Assembly: GCF_000293805.1 (NCBI RefSeq)
Contig: NZ_AMBZ01000004.1
Span: 62,001 to 126,000 of the forward strand
Direction of reading: 5' to 3'
Origin: Paenibacillus alvei DSM 29
Lineage (GTDB): Bacteria; Bacillota; Bacilli; Paenibacillales; Paenibacillaceae
Length of the DNA: 64,000 nucleotides
Position 1 is the first letter of the stretch; the number at the start of each line of letters is the position of its first letter. Positions 23,943-34,653 of this stretch are shown piece after piece. Both the position numbers and the translations under genes were made by a program. The notes under the pieces were generated by a model, which did no database searches, was not told where the DNA came from, and saw only the letters and a program-made list of their open reading frames with translations.

Positions 23943-24539
23943 ATGAATTTAATCCCGATGGTCATCGAACAGACAAATCGCGGCGAACGCTCTTATGATA
24001 TTTACTCGCGTCTGCTGAAAGATCGCATTATCTTTCTGGGCAGCGCCATCGATGATGACGTAGCGAACAGCGTCATTGCGCAATTGCTGTTCCTCCAAGC
24101 AGATGATCCAGAGAAGGACATTTTCTTGTATATCAATTCACCGGGCGGTTCAGTTACGGCCGGCATGGCAATTTACGATACAATGCAGCATATCAAACCG
24201 GACGTATCTACAATTTGCGTCGGCTTGGCTGCCAGTATGGGCTCGCTCTTGTTAACAGCTGGAGCGCCAGGCAAGCGTATCGCATTGCCGAACAGTGAGA
24301 TTATGATTCACCAGCCGCTTGGTGGTGTACGCGGTCAAGCGTCCGACATTAAGATTCACGCAGACTGGATCTTGAAGACAAGACATAAGCTCAACCAGAT
24401 TTATGTGGAACGCACAGGTCAGCCGATCGAGAAGATTGAGCGCGATACGGATCGCGACAACTTCATGAGCGCTGATGAAGCGAAGGAATATGGCCTTGTT
24501 GACCAAGTTTTGCATCCGGCAAGCCCGGGTTTGAAGTAA
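23943..24539 (+). CDS. clpP: ATP-dependent Clp protease proteolytic subunit
   Basis: A 198-residue serine protease forming the double-heptamer chamber fed by ClpX or ClpC. The catalytic triad is visible: S98 in GLAASMGS, H123 in MIHQPLGG and D172 in the DRD segment. Length and sequence are typical. AGAGGTCGG upstream. clpX follows 13 bases later, so the pair is likely co-transcribed. Confidence 0.98.
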   Translation: MNLIPMVIEQTNRGERSYDIYSRLLKDRIIFLGSAIDDDVANSVIAQLLFLQADDPEKDIFLYINSPGGSVTAGMAIYDTMQHIKPDVSTICVGLAASMGSLLLTAGAPGKRIALPNSEIMIHQPLGGVRGQASDIKIHADWILKTRHKLNQIYVERTGQPIEKIERDTDRDNFMSADEAKEYGLVDQVLHPASPGLK

Positions 24540-24552
24540 GGGGGGACACCGA

Positions 24553-25800
24553 TTGTTTAAATTTAATGATGAGAAGGGGCAATTGAAATGCTCGTTCTGC
24601 GGCAAGTCGCAGGAACAAGTGCGCAAGTTGGTTGCCGGTCCTGGCGTATATATATGTGATGAGTGCATCGAGCTTTGCAATGAGATCGTAGAGGAAGAGC
24701 TCGGTCACGAAGAGGAAGTCGATCTGAAAGACATTCCAAAGCCAAAGGAAATTCGTGCTATTCTTGATCAGTATGTTATTGGTCAAGAGCAAGCGAAGAA
24801 GTCGTTGTCCGTAGCGGTATATAACCACTATAAGCGGATCAACACACAGAATAAGATTGAGGATGTAGAACTGCAAAAGAGTAACATCTTGCTTGTAGGG
24901 CCTACCGGCTCCGGTAAGACGCTCTTGGCGCAGACTATGGCTAAAATCTTGAACGTGCCATTCGCGATAGCTGATGCAACATCGCTTACTGAAGCAGGCT
25001 ATGTAGGCGAAGACGTTGAAAATATTTTGTTGAAGCTGATTCAAGCTGCAGATTACGACGTAGAGAAGGCGGAGCGCGGCATTATTTACATCGATGAGAT
25101 TGATAAAGTTGCCCGCAAATCCGAAAACCCTTCGATTACGCGCGACGTATCCGGCGAAGGCGTACAACAAGCATTGCTAAAAATCTTGGAAGGCACTGTT
25201 GCTTCCGTTCCTCCTCAAGGTGGACGCAAGCATCCGCACCAAGAATTTATCCAAATCGATACGACGAACATCTTGTTCATTTGCGGCGGTGCATTTGATG
25301 GACTGGAACAAATTATCAAGCGTCGTGTAGGTAAGAAAATTATCGGCTTCAATGCTGACGGCGGTCAGAAGGACTTGAAGCCTGGCGAATATTTGACGAT
25401 GACACTTCCAGAGGACTTGTTGAAGTTTGGTCTTATTCCAGAGTTCGTTGGTCGTCTTCCAGTTATCTCGACATTGGAGCCGCTTGATGAGCATACACTG
25501 GTTCGTATTTTGAGCGAACCAAAGAATGCACTGACGAAGCAGTACCAGAAGCTTCTGGAGATGGACAACGTGAAGCTTGACTTCGAGTCTGGAGCATTGG
25601 AGGCCATTGCTCGGGAAGCGATTAAGCGGAATACAGGAGCTCGTGGATTGCGTGCCATCATCGAAGGCATTATGCTCGACGTGATGTATGAGGTGCCGTC
25701 ACGCGACGATGTAACAACGTGTGTCATTACGGAGCAAGTAGTGAAAGAACGAATGATTCCGGAACTGACGACAGATAAGAAACAAGAGGAAAGCGCCTAA
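24553..25800 (+). CDS. clpX: ATP-dependent unfoldase ClpX
   Basis: A 415-residue AAA+ unfoldase that delivers substrates to ClpP. The N-terminal zinc-binding domain has CSFCGK and CDECIELC (four cysteines, residues about 11-41). Walker A is GPTGSGKT near 117-124, Walker [10 protein letters not shown], and the pore loop and sensor regions are present ([20 protein letters not shown]). It starts at TTG 24553 behind GGGGGGA. The terminator overlaps its stop codon. Confidence 0.98.
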   Translation: MFKFNDEKGQLKCSFCGKSQEQVRKLVAGPGVYICDECIELCNEIVEEELGHEEEVDLKDIPKPKEIRAILDQYVIGQEQAKKSLSVAVYNHYKRINTQNKIEDVELQKSNILLVGPTGSGKTLLAQTMAKILNVPFAIADATSLTEAGYVGEDVENILLKLIQAADYDVEKAERGIIYIDEIDKVARKSENPSITRDVSGEGVQQALLKILEGTVASVPPQGGRKHPHQEFIQIDTTNILFICGGAFDGLEQIIKRRVGKKIIGFNADGGQKDLKPGEYLTMTLPEDLLKFGLIPEFVGRLPVISTLEPLDEHTLVRILSEPKNALTKQYQKLLEMDNVKLDFESGALEAIAREAIKRNTGARGLRAIIEGIMLDVMYEVPSRDDVTTCVITEQVVKERMIPELTTDKKQEESA

Positions 25801-25813
25801 TAGGCGCTTTTCC
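25788..25813 (+). terminator. Terminator overlapping the clpX stop
   Basis: GGAAAGCGCC, loop TAATA, GGCGCTTTTCC. The stem includes the last clpX codons and the stop. Confidence 0.8.
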
Positions 25814-25843
25814 GTCCGTTTCCGACATGGGAGAGAATGTATC

Positions 25844-26941
25844 ATGTATTTGCGACATCAGACTAGAGCTGTAAAAGTAGGCAATGTAACGATTGGCGGC
25901 AACAATGAAGTTGTCATTCAGAGCATGTGCACGACGAAGACGGCAGATGTAGAAGCTACTGTTGCAGAGATTCATCGACTAGAAGAAGCTGGATGCCAGA
26001 TTGTCCGTGTAACTGTCAACAATGAGGATGCGGCGAATGCGATTAAGGAGATTAAGAAGCGTATCTCCATTCCGCTTGTAGCAGACATTCATTTTGACTA
26101 TCGACTGGCTTTGAAGGCGATTGAGAACGGCATCGATAAGGTGCGGATCAATCCGGGCAATATTGGGCGTCGTGAGAAAGTGGAAGCTGTCGTGAAGGCC
26201 TGCAAAGAACGCGGTATTCCGATTCGGATCGGAGTTAATGCAGGGTCGCTGGAAAATCACCTGCTTGAGAAATATGGATATCCAACGCCAGAGGCCATGG
26301 TAGAAAGTGCTCTGTTCCATATCGGAATTCTAGAGGAGCTCGATTTCCATGATATTATTGTCTCGCTGAAAGCGTCTGATGTTCCTATGGCTATAGCTGC
26401 GTATACCAAGGCTGCTGAGGTGATTCCTTATCCGCTTCACTTGGGGATTACGGAAGCAGGGACACTGTTCTCTGGTACGATTAAGAGCTCTGCGGGGCTA
26501 GGTGCCTTGCTGTCGCTTGGTATCGGTTCAACAGTACGCGTTAGCTTAAGTGCGGATCCGGTAGAGGAAGTGAAGGTCGCACGCGAACTGCTGAAGTGCT
26601 TTGGATTAATCTCGAATGCGGCTACACTTGTCTCTTGTCCAACTTGCGGCAGACTTGATATTGATTTGTTCTCGATTGCGAACGAAGTAGAAGAATATAT
26701 CTCTAAGGTGAAGGTTCCGATTAAGGTGTCGGTGCTGGGCTGTGCGGTAAATGGACCGGGTGAAGCGCGCGAAGCAGATATCGGTATTGCTGGAGCTCGT
26801 GGCGAAGGATTGTTGTTCCGTTACGGAGAGATGATTCGAAAAGTGCCAGAGGATCAGCTTGTCTCCGAATTGAAGAAAGAGATCGACCACATTGTTGCTG
26901 AGTATGAGCGGACAGGCACTATTCCTGGACGCAAGCACTAA
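25844..26941 (+). CDS. ispG: 4-hydroxy-3-methylbut-2-enyl diphosphate synthase (MEP pathway)
   Basis: A 365-residue iron-sulphur enzyme converting MEcPP to HMBPP in isoprenoid synthesis. The N-terminal TIM barrel carries [19 protein letters not shown] and VRINPGNIG. The C-terminal domain holds the three cluster cysteines ([11 protein letters not shown] and [11 protein letters not shown]). GGGAGAG precedes ATG 25844. It lies between clpX and a convergent bactofilin-peptidase pair. Confidence 0.98.
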   Translation: MYLRHQTRAVKVGNVTIGGNNEVVIQSMCTTKTADVEATVAEIHRLEEAGCQIVRVTVNNEDAANAIKEIKKRISIPLVADIHFDYRLALKAIENGIDKVRINPGNIGRREKVEAVVKACKERGIPIRIGVNAGSLENHLLEKYGYPTPEAMVESALFHIGILEELDFHDIIVSLKASDVPMAIAAYTKAAEVIPYPLHLGITEAGTLFSGTIKSSAGLGALLSLGIGSTVRVSLSADPVEEVKVARELLKCFGLISNAATLVSCPTCGRLDIDLFSIANEVEEYISKVKVPIKVSVLGCAVNGPGEAREADIGIAGARGEGLLFRYGEMIRKVPEDQLVSELKKEIDHIVAEYERTGTIPGRKH

Positions 26942-26981
26942 TCGGGAATAGACAAATAGATAATCCAGTTATTTTACGAAA

Positions 26982-27028
26982 AATAGGAACACCTACATGC
27001 AGGTTGGCTGCTGTCGGGTGTTCCTATT
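26982..27028. terminator. Bidirectional terminator between ispG and bactofilin
   Basis: AATAGGAACACC (26982-26993) pairs perfectly with GGTGTTCCTATT (27017-27028). A T-rich TTTTCG tail follows on the minus strand. It separates two convergent units. Confidence 0.75.
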
Positions 27029-27059
27029 GTGCTTATACGATTTTGTTACGGTCTCTGAT

Positions 27060-27466
27060 TTATAGGTCAGAAGTGATGATATCTGTAGATGTAGAAATGT
27101 TTGCCACTGCAGTGGTGTCCTGCTGCATTTGGCTATTGCCGTTGAATTTCCCGCCTTCTTTGATGATAAAGGAACGGCACAATATATTGCCTTCTAATCT
27201 ACCGGAGCTCTCGATAATGACGGTCTCTGTTACGCTGACATCGCCCTGCATCAGACCGGCGATAATAAGACTGGAAGCATGAATATTCGAGTAAGCCTTG
27301 CCAGATTCCCCTATAATCACGTTTTGGCTGCAGTGAACATCTCCAGTAATTGTCCCCTCAATCCGCAGATCAGTTTCACATACCAGCTTGCCCTCCACTG
27401 TAGTCGCTTGCCCAATTAAGGTGTCTGTACCGATTGTTTTTTGCCGGAAGATGTTTTTGCGAACAT
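27060..27466 (-). CDS. Bactofilin, one A missing near the start
   Basis: A polymer-forming cytoskeletal protein of 135 residues when corrected. The main frame (EGKLVCETDLRIEGTITGDV, NVIIGESGKAYSNI) is the beta-helical DUF583/bactofilin repeat. The proper start is ATG 27466 behind AAAGGAG, giving MFAKTSSGKK. The frame then breaks at the sense A6 run (T6 27437-27442); one more A gives KTIGTDTLIGQATTVEGK and full continuity. It lies 27 bases downstream of the M23 peptidase gene. Bactofilins often recruit M23 enzymes, as CcmA and Csd1 in Helicobacter, so a joint role in local wall shaping is plausible. Confidence 0.85.
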
Positions 27467-27493
27467 GTCTGCTCCTTTCCTTTCTGATTGCTT

Positions 27494-28560
27494 TTATTCA
27501 GGCGTACCCACATAAGTGGTTGGGTCGATTGGCTCGCCGTCTTTGCGAATTTCAAAATGCAAATGTGGCCCCGTACTGCGACCGGTTGTGCCAACCTTGC
27601 CAACCTGTGTTCCCTTCTTCACCTTATCTCAGCTTGCTGCCATTCTTTCACTTAAGTGCAAGTATCGGGTTGTAAGTCCGTTCCCATGGCTAATGATGAT
27701 ATAATTTCCTTTCAATTCATCTCTATCTGATGCAAGGACAACCCCTTCGGCAGTTGCGTATACCGGATCCCCTGTATCTCCTCCAATATCCAAGCCTGCA
27801 TGAAAAGCTTCACTGCGCTGGAATGGATCGCTTCGCTCCCCGAATAAGGACGTAATACGCGTACTCTCTGTCGGCCATAAAGTAGGCGTAGCGTTCAATT
27901 GCCGCTGGAAGGCGTTTACATTTTTAAATAACTGGGGCATGGATTGCTCCCATTCCTGCCGCTTCTTATTCATGTCTTGCAACTGCTTGCTCATACTTAC
28001 CCATGCTGCTAGAGGAGAGGCAGGTGGAATAATGCCCTTGCTCTCTGTGGCAGGGGATAGCAGTGGAGACAACTTCGTTGCTGGAAGCATGATATACTCG
28101 CCGCCGAGCGGCAGAGGAGGAAGGGAGGCAGTTTCTTGCTTGGAGGCTGCAGAGTTAGTCGTTGAATGACTTGTTTTGGATATTGAATTGTTATTTTTTG
28201 CCGGCCAGTGCCGGTCGGTATTTGTAAGTAAGATTGCAGCTGCTGCTCCCATTGAGATATCTTGTCCATTCGTTGTTTCATATCGTTGGAAGAGGCGGTA
28301 ATAATGGTTAATTGCTTGTCCATATCAGCTAACAGCTGATCTTTCTTCTGCAGTTCCTGTTCCAATTGTGCATGACGTACAACAATATCATGCATGGCAA
28401 AGCGCTGAATAACCAACGAAAGAAATAATGCGCCAACTCCGCCAATGACAATAAACATAACAAGCCTAACAACAACGGTTGGAACACTGTATTGTATAAC
28501 GGGTCGATTTGGCCCGCGCATGAGCATCCACGTCCAGCGGCGATCGTTTGCTTGCGCCAT
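27494..28560 (-). pseudogene. M23-family metallopeptidase, disrupted by a frameshift and an internal TGA
   Basis: Reconstructed length is 355 residues: an N-terminal transmembrane helix (VVVRLVMFIVIGGVGALFLS), a coiled coil, and a C-terminal LytM domain with HAGLDIGGDTGDPVYA and the HxH motif STGPHLHFEIRKDGEP. Two lesions occur. The sense A6 at 28194-28199 should be A7 (GTGRQKNNNSISK). TGA at 27629-27631 lies in frame between HLSERMAAS and DKVKKGTQVGKVG, just before the catalytic HxH. ATG 28560 has AGGAGG about 11 bases upstream. It may be genuinely inactive or affected by sequence errors. It would cleave peptidoglycan cross-links outside the membrane. Confidence 0.85.
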
Positions 28561-28713
28561 ATTGCAAGGATTCCTCCTTATTGATTCCAAGGTAAAATAA
28601 GCTAATATGTTTACATAACATTCCTATTGTACATGATTTTCGGCGAAAAGTAAGTAGATATTGTGTGGAATCGACATTAAAATCGGTTTGTGTCGAAAGG
28701 TGGGGAAGGTAAA

Positions 28714-28741
28714 TTTTATCATTAATTGAAAAATGATAAAA
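28714..28741. repeat. Inverted repeat in the alsT upstream region
   Basis: TTTTATCATT and AATGATAAAA separated by 8 bases. It lies in the 290-bp intergenic region between the divergent peptidase and symporter genes. Could be an operator or the start of a leader structure; no regulator is identified. Confidence 0.45.
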
Positions 28742-28847
28742 AACATTTTGCCATTATGCTCGATTTACGCTACAATCATTTAGTACCGTGTTAGCAAAGT
28801 TGACATATCGCGGGCTTAGGACTAGACAACAAGTGAGGTGCAATATA

Positions 28848-30263
28848 TTGATTGATCAAATTCAGGATTGGATCGGGAAGTTTAATGATTTATGGTATTT
28901 AATGCTTATATTTGTTCTTGTAGTAGCAGGACTTTATTTCTCATTACGTACAAGCTTTGTACAGCTTTCCGCAATTAAAGAAACATTCCGTCTTATTTTG
29001 GGGCGGGATAAAGGAAAGTCTTCCGGTGAAAAGCAAGGCGTTTCCTCCTTCCAAGCATTCGCAATGAGTACAGCCTCGCGTGTTGGTACGGGGAATTTGG
29101 CCGGAGTCGCTATTGCCATTTCGTTAGGCGGCCCTGGCGCTGTATTCTGGATGTGGATGATTGCAATTATTGGCGCGGCTTCGGGGTTCGTCGAATCTAC
29201 ATTGGCACAGGTTTATAAAGTGCGTGATGGCAAGCATTTTAGAGGCGGCCCGGCTTACTATATGGAACGGGCGTTGAACGCGCGTTGGCTAGGCATTATT
29301 TTTGCCATCCTCATCATTTTCAGTTTCGGATTCGTTTTCAATTCTGTACAGGCTAACACAGCAAGTGCGGCGTTCCAGGATATATTTAACTTGGATCCGA
29401 TTTGGATGGGGATCGTATTGGCAATCCTTGTCATCCCGACGATATTCGGAGGGGTTCAGCGGGTTGCGCAGGTTACTGCGACCGTAGTCCCTATCATGGC
29501 GCTAGCATATATGGCGATTGCTTTGTTCGTCATGCTGGTCAATTTTAGCGAAATTCCGGCCGTATTTGCTTCTATTATTAAAAACGCCTTTGGATTTGAG
29601 GAGGCGCTGGCTGGCGGTGTAGGCGCAGCGGTGATGAACGGAATTAAGCGTGGTCTGTTCTCGAACGAGGCCGGGATGGGTAGTGCTCCCAATGCTGCGG
29701 CAACGGCCAATGTTAGCCATCCAGTCAAGCAAGGTTTGATCCAGTCGTTCGGGGTATTCGTCGATACATTGCTTGTTTGTTCGTCAACAGCGTTCATTAT
29801 CCTGTTCTCCGGGATTTCAACGACGGGCGAGCAGAACGGCATTCGATTGACACAACATGCGCTTGCGACTCAGGTTGGAGATTGGGCGCACATTTTTATT
29901 GGATTAGCTGTCTTTTTATTCGCATTTACTTCACTTATCGGAAACTACTATTACGGTCAAAGCAACATCGAATTCATTACGAAGAAAAAGGGATGGATGC
30001 TTGCTTATCGGTTAGGCGTTGTAGCAATGGTTCTCTTCGGTTCTGTTGCGAAGATGACCCTAGTTTGGAATTTGGCAGACTTGTTCATGGGCTTCATGGC
30101 GTTCATTAATCTCATTTCCATTATGCTGCTTGGTAAAGTGGCATTTGCGGCTTTGAAAGATTATATGAGTCAGCGTAAGCGCGGCGAGGAGCCAGTCTTC
30201 TATGCAGATGCTGTTCCAGGGCTGAAGCATGCAGAATGTTGGGAAAGAAATAACAACTCATAA
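28848..30263 (+). CDS. AlsT/AgcS-family sodium:alanine symporter
   Basis: A 471-residue membrane transporter with about ten hydrophobic segments. Family signatures are present: MSTASRVGTGNLAGVAIAIS, GGPAYYMERAL and GLFSNEAGMGSAPNAAATAN. It imports alanine or glycine (possibly glutamine in some homologues) with sodium. TTG 28848 behind GTGAGGTG is the likely start; the longer frame from 28788 adds an implausible basic N-terminus. A terminator follows. Confidence 0.9.
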   Translation: MIDQIQDWIGKFNDLWYLMLIFVLVVAGLYFSLRTSFVQLSAIKETFRLILGRDKGKSSGEKQGVSSFQAFAMSTASRVGTGNLAGVAIAISLGGPGAVFWMWMIAIIGAASGFVESTLAQVYKVRDGKHFRGGPAYYMERALNARWLGIIFAILIIFSFGFVFNSVQANTASAAFQDIFNLDPIWMGIVLAILVIPTIFGGVQRVAQVTATVVPIMALAYMAIALFVMLVNFSEIPAVFASIIKNAFGFEEALAGGVGAAVMNGIKRGLFSNEAGMGSAPNAAATANVSHPVKQGLIQSFGVFVDTLLVCSSTAFIILFSGISTTGEQNGIRLTQHALATQVGDWAHIFIGLAVFLFAFTSLIGNYYYGQSNIEFITKKKGWMLAYRLGVVAMVLFGSVAKMTLVWNLADLFMGFMAFINLISIMLLGKVAFAALKDYMSQRKRGEEPVFYADAVPGLKHAECWERNNNS

Positions 30264-30284
30264 TCACATACGCTTATAATGCAT

Positions 30285-30331
30285 CCGGCAAAGGGTAATA
30301 CTACCAAGTAGTTAACTTTGCCGGATTTTTT
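30285..30331 (+). terminator. Terminator of the alanine symporter gene
   Basis: CCGGCAAAG / CTTTGCCGG with a 22-base loop and T6 after one A. Confidence 0.85.
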
Positions 30332-30364
30332 GTCCTTACGAGGGCGTTATGGGAGGATGAAACG

Positions 30365-32092
30365 ATGAATTTAAGCGTGATATTGATGTTAATCAATGCG
30401 TTCTTTGCCGTAGTTATCGGCATATACTTCTGGAATCTGCTGCGCAGCCAGAAAGGCAACCGCACGGCTGTGGATCGAGAATCTCGCAAAGAGATGGATA
30501 AGCTGCGCAAGCTGAGGTCTATATCTTTGACGAAGCCGCTTGCAGAGAAAACAAGACCTGCGATTATGAGTGATATAGTCGGACAAAAGGATGGGCTGAA
30601 GGCGTTGAAGGCAGCTCTGTGCAGTTCAAACCCGCAGCATGTCATTATTTACGGTCCGCCAGGTGTAGGGAAAACGGCGGCAGCCAGGGTTGTGCTTGAG
30701 GAAGCGAAAAAGAATCCAAGCTCTCCGTTCACCATGGAATCGAAGTTCACAGAAATTGACGCAACGACAGCTAGATTTGATGAGCGCGGCATTGCCGATC
30801 CGTTAATCGGCTCAGTACATGATCCGATTTATCAGGGAGCAGGAGCGATGGGGGTTGCAGGGATCCCGCAGCCGAAGCCGGGAGCGGTTACAAAGGCGCA
30901 TGGCGGCATGCTGTTCATTGATGAGATTGGGGAGCTTCACCCGATCCAGATGAACAAGCTTTTGAAGGTGCTTGAGGATCGGAAGGTGTTTTTAGAAAGC
31001 GCCTATTACAATTCAGAAGATTCGAATGTACCGTCTTATATTCACGATATTTTCCAAAATGGGCTGCCTGCGGACTTCAGACTGGTTGGAGCGACGACGC
31101 GCTCCTCTCAAGAGCTACCGCCAGCGCTGCGTTCTCGCTGCATGGAAATATACTTCAGACCTCTGCTGCCAGATGAAATCGGAACCATCGCAGAGAATGG
31201 ACTGAAGAAAATCGGGTTCCCACATTCACCGGAAGCGGTAGATATGGTAAAGAAGTACGCTACGAATGGGCGAGAGGCTGTCAACATTGTGCAGCTATCA
31301 GCGGGTCTCGCGATGTCGGAAGGTCGCGCTTCCATAGATGCGGCTGACGTAGAGTGGGTAGCCAATTGCAGTCAGATTGCTCCGCGTCCTGATCGCAAGG
31401 TGCCTGTAGAGCCGCAGGTTGGCCTTGTGAATGGGTTAGCTGTATATGGACCTAGCATGGGGGCGCTATTGGAAATTGAAGTGAGTGCGATCCGCGTGAA
31501 GAGCGGACATGGAAAATATACGATTACGGGCGTTGTGGAGGAAGAAGAGCTGGGTGGAGGAAGCCGAACGCTGCGCCGCAAGAGCATGGCGAAGGGTTCC
31601 ATCGAGAATGTATTAACTGTGCTACGCAGCTTGGGACATGAAACATCGAACTTCGATTTGCATATTAACTTTCCAGGCGGATCGCCGGTGGACGGCCCCT
31701 CGGCGGGGATGGCAATGGCGATTGCGATCGCGTCGGCTCTGAATGGCTGGCCTGTGGATAACAAGCTTGCGATGACGGGTGAAATTAGTTTGCATGGGCG
31801 AATTAAGCCAGTTGGTGGAGTGCTTGCCAAGGTTGAGGCTGCTTTCCAAGCGGGAGCGACTCGCGTGCTCATTCCGAAGGAGAATTGGCAGGAAATTTTC
31901 GCAGGCCTGGAAGGTGTTCAGGTGATTCCGGTTGAACATATTGAGGAAAGCTTCCAGCATGCGTTCGGCAGCGAATGGAAGGGAGATGCTCAGCACAAGC
32001 CGCAGCCATACGAACGAGCTGCGGGTGCTTCTTTGCCGCTGCTTCATGCAGAAGCGTCTGAGAAGAGCGGCAATTCCGCGCGACGGGAATAG
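30365..32092 (+). CDS. lonB: LonB-type ATP-dependent protease
   Basis: A 575-residue protein: N-terminal membrane-anchoring helix (VILMLINAFFAVVIGIYFW), AAA+ domain with Walker [14 protein letters not shown] near residue 97-104 and a FIDEIGELH Walker B, and C-terminal Lon protease domain with the Ser in DGPSAGMAMA and the Lys in PVGGVLAKVEAA. In Bacillus LonB is sigma-F controlled and acts in the forespore; regulation here cannot be read. It precedes lonA, as in Bacillus. Confidence 0.95.
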   Translation: MNLSVILMLINAFFAVVIGIYFWNLLRSQKGNRTAVDRESRKEMDKLRKLRSISLTKPLAEKTRPAIMSDIVGQKDGLKALKAALCSSNPQHVIIYGPPGVGKTAAARVVLEEAKKNPSSPFTMESKFTEIDATTARFDERGIADPLIGSVHDPIYQGAGAMGVAGIPQPKPGAVTKAHGGMLFIDEIGELHPIQMNKLLKVLEDRKVFLESAYYNSEDSNVPSYIHDIFQNGLPADFRLVGATTRSSQELPPALRSRCMEIYFRPLLPDEIGTIAENGLKKIGFPHSPEAVDMVKKYATNGREAVNIVQLSAGLAMSEGRASIDAADVEWVANCSQIAPRPDRKVPVEPQVGLVNGLAVYGPSMGALLEIEVSAIRVKSGHGKYTITGVVEEEELGGGSRTLRRKSMAKGSIENVLTVLRSLGHETSNFDLHINFPGGSPVDGPSAGMAMAIAIASALNGWPVDNKLAMTGEISLHGRIKPVGGVLAKVEAAFQAGATRVLIPKENWQEIFAGLEGVQVIPVEHIEESFQHAFGSEWKGDAQHKPQPYERAAGASLPLLHAEASEKSGNSARRE

Positions 32093-32199
32093 CTATAGCT
32101 GATCGGTCGCTCCTAAAATTGGTGTTTTAGATGAACATTTGATAAAATGTTGCTTGCAATATACTAGATAGATCATGATAGCCATGGGGGTGCCGAACG

Positions 32200-34533
32200 A
32201 TGGGGCTTAAATCGAATAAAGACCGCCACCTGCCTCTGCTCCCGCTACGAGGCTTGCTCGTGTACCCGAGCATGGTGTTGAATTTGGATGTGGGACGCGA
32301 TAAGTCAGTACGGGCACTTGAACATGCGATGCTGGAGGACCAGCTTCTGCTGTTGTGTACGCAGTCAGAGGTTAGCATCGAGGAGCCGTCTCAGGATGAT
32401 ATTTTCCGCATTGGTACAATAGCGAAGGTGCGCCAAATGCTTCGTCTGCCTAATAACACGATACGTGTGCTTGTTGAGGGAGTAGAGCGTGCCGAAATCG
32501 TTGAATATGTGCCAAATGATGAATTCTATGAGGTTCAGGTGCGTGTCCTGCATGAAGAGGCAAATCAGTCTTCAGAGACCGAAGCGCTCATGCGCATGGC
32601 ATTAACTCAATTCGAAAATTATGTGCAAATGTCGAAGAAGGTGTCGCCGGAGACGCTTGCATCCGTCACGGACATTGAGGAACCGGGCAGGATGGCAGAT
32701 GTAATCGCCAGCCACTTATCAATCAAGCTGAAGGATAAGCAGGCGCTTCTGGAAACGGTGGACAGTAAGGCTCGTCTGCACAAGTTGCTTGAGCTGCTCA
32801 ATAATGAGAGCGAAGTGCTGGAGATGGAGAAGAAAATTGGCCAGCGCGTGAAAAAGCAAATGGAAAAGACGCAAAAGGAATATTATTTGCGCGAGCAGAT
32901 GAAGGCGATTCAAAAGGAATTGGGAGATAAAGAAGGACGTGCAGGGGAAGCTGAGGAACTGCGTGCCCAATTGAAGGAGCTTGATGCTCCGGATAAAGTT
33001 CGAGAGAAGATCGGCAAAGAAATCGACCGATTGGAGAAAATGCCTGCTTCCTCAGCAGAAGGATCGGTCATTCGCAATTACATTGATTGGCTGCTTCAAA
33101 TCCCGTGGTCAACAATGACGGAGGATGACCTTGATCTCGGTAAGGCTGAGTCGATTCTAGAGGCAGACCACTACGGATTGGAGAAGCCAAAGGAACGTGT
33201 GCTGGAATACTTGGCCGTACAGCAGCTTGTCAAGGAAATGAAAGGGCCGATTTTGTGTCTTGTTGGCCCTCCGGGTGTAGGAAAGACCTCGCTTGCGAGA
33301 TCCATTGCGAAGTCGCTTGGCCGGAAGTTTGTCCGTATCTCGTTAGGTGGAGTGCGTGACGAAGCAGAAATTCGCGGTCACCGTCGTACATATGTAGGGG
33401 CAATGCCGGGTCGGATCGTGCAAGCTCTCAAAAATGCGGGCACGATGAACCCTGTGATGCTGTTGGACGAAATTGACAAGATGGCTTCGGATTTCCGCGG
33501 GGATCCTGCAGCAGCATTGCTGGAAGTGCTCGATCCAGAGCAGAACAACGCATTCAGCGATCATTTCGTCGAACTGCCGGTTGATTTATCACGAGTTTTG
33601 TTCGTTACAACCGCTAATGCCGTACATAATATACCGCGTCCGCTGCTTGATCGTATGGAGATGCTTAACTTGTCTGGCTATACAGAGCTGGAGAAGCTGG
33701 AAATTGCGAACCGTCACCTTCTTCCGAAGCAGAAAGAAGCGCACGGGCTGAAGGAAGGTCAGTTGACCGTTACAGAGGAGGGCATCCTGCAAGTCATTCG
33801 CGAGTATACACGTGAAGCTGGCGTTCGTCAGCTCGAGCAGCAATTGGCAGCGTTATGCCGGAAGGCAGCTAAGCGTGTCGTGTCTGAACAGGTAAATGAG
33901 ATTCAGATTGACGCCCAGCAATTATCTGAATATTTAGGTGTAGCTCGATATCGCTACGGGCTGGCAGAACAAGATGACCAAATAGGAACGGTGACAGGTC
34001 TTGCGTGGACGGAAGCGGGGGGAGACACGCTTAACATTGAGGTAACCGTTGTCCCTGGTTCTGGCAAGCTTCAATTGACAGGTAAGCTTGGCGATGTCAT
34101 GAAGGAGTCTGCACAGGCTGCATTTAGCTACATCCGCTCGAAGTCAGCGCAGTGGGAGTTGGAGCCAGACTTCCATGAGAAGCTGGATATTCACGTCCAT
34201 GTACCGGAAGGGGCGATTCCGAAGGATGGTCCTTCTGCCGGAATCACAATTGCGACGGCACTTGTATCGGCGTTCACCAACCGGTACGTATCCAAGGATG
34301 TTGCAATGACTGGTGAGATTACACTGCGCGGGCGCGTTCTCCCGATTGGCGGATTGAAAGAGAAGTCGCTGGCCGCGCTCCGTGCGGGAATCAAGACGGT
34401 TCTGTTCCCGCATGACAATGAACGTGATCTTGCGGATATCCCGGATACGGTACGGCAGGAGTTAACCTTTATACCGGTTTCTCATATGGATGAAGTGCTG
34501 CGGCATGCCTTGCTGGAGCAAGCTTCCTCATAA
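32200..34533 (+). CDS. lonA: ATP-dependent protease La
   Basis: A 777-residue protease of full length. The N-terminal substrate-binding domain begins [20 protein letters not shown]. Walker A GPPGVGKT is at about 356-363. The protease domain has the catalytic dyad S679 ([12 protein letters not shown]) and K720 (GGLKEK). It degrades misfolded and regulatory proteins. Start ATG 32200; the upstream GGGGGTG is a fair ribosome site. A terminator follows. Confidence 0.98.
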   Translation: MGLKSNKDRHLPLLPLRGLLVYPSMVLNLDVGRDKSVRALEHAMLEDQLLLLCTQSEVSIEEPSQDDIFRIGTIAKVRQMLRLPNNTIRVLVEGVERAEIVEYVPNDEFYEVQVRVLHEEANQSSETEALMRMALTQFENYVQMSKKVSPETLASVTDIEEPGRMADVIASHLSIKLKDKQALLETVDSKARLHKLLELLNNESEVLEMEKKIGQRVKKQMEKTQKEYYLREQMKAIQKELGDKEGRAGEAEELRAQLKELDAPDKVREKIGKEIDRLEKMPASSAEGSVIRNYIDWLLQIPWSTMTEDDLDLGKAESILEADHYGLEKPKERVLEYLAVQQLVKEMKGPILCLVGPPGVGKTSLARSIAKSLGRKFVRISLGGVRDEAEIRGHRRTYVGAMPGRIVQALKNAGTMNPVMLLDEIDKMASDFRGDPAAALLEVLDPEQNNAFSDHFVELPVDLSRVLFVTTANAVHNIPRPLLDRMEMLNLSGYTELEKLEIANRHLLPKQKEAHGLKEGQLTVTEEGILQVIREYTREAGVRQLEQQLAALCRKAAKRVVSEQVNEIQIDAQQLSEYLGVARYRYGLAEQDDQIGTVTGLAWTEAGGDTLNIEVTVVPGSGKLQLTGKLGDVMKESAQAAFSYIRSKSAQWELEPDFHEKLDIHVHVPEGAIPKDGPSAGITIATALVSAFTNRYVSKDVAMTGEITLRGRVLPIGGLKEKSLAALRAGIKTVLFPHDNERDLADIPDTVRQELTFIPVSHMDEVLRHALLEQASS

Positions 34534-34547
34534 ATATGTAGAAGTAG

Positions 34548-34575
34548 ACGGGTGCGCGTAAGCGCATCCGTTTTT
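34548..34575 (+). terminator. Terminator of lonA
   Basis: ACGGGTGCGC, loop GTAA, GCGCATCCGT, T5. One G-T-type mismatch within the stem. Confidence 0.85.
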
Positions 34576-34582
34576 CTTGTTT

Positions 34583-34616
34583 TTGTGAAATGACGGGAAT
34601 CGTGTACAATTGTACA
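34583..34616 (+). promoter_or_regulatory. engB promoter overlapped by a perfect 14-bp palindrome
   Basis: TTGTGA (34583-34588), 16-base spacer and TACAAT (34605-34610) form a plausible promoter. TGTACAATTGTACA (34603-34616) is a perfect palindrome centred on the -10 element, so a dimeric repressor could bind there. The cognate protein is unknown. Confidence 0.55.
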
Positions 34617-34653
34617 ATGGACAGAACAGAATGTAAGGTGAGGATAATCGAAC

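Noticed and set aside
27629..27631. TGA in the M23 gene as selenocysteine
   Set aside because: No cysteine or selenocysteine is expected at this position in LytM domains, and no SECIS-like hairpin follows.
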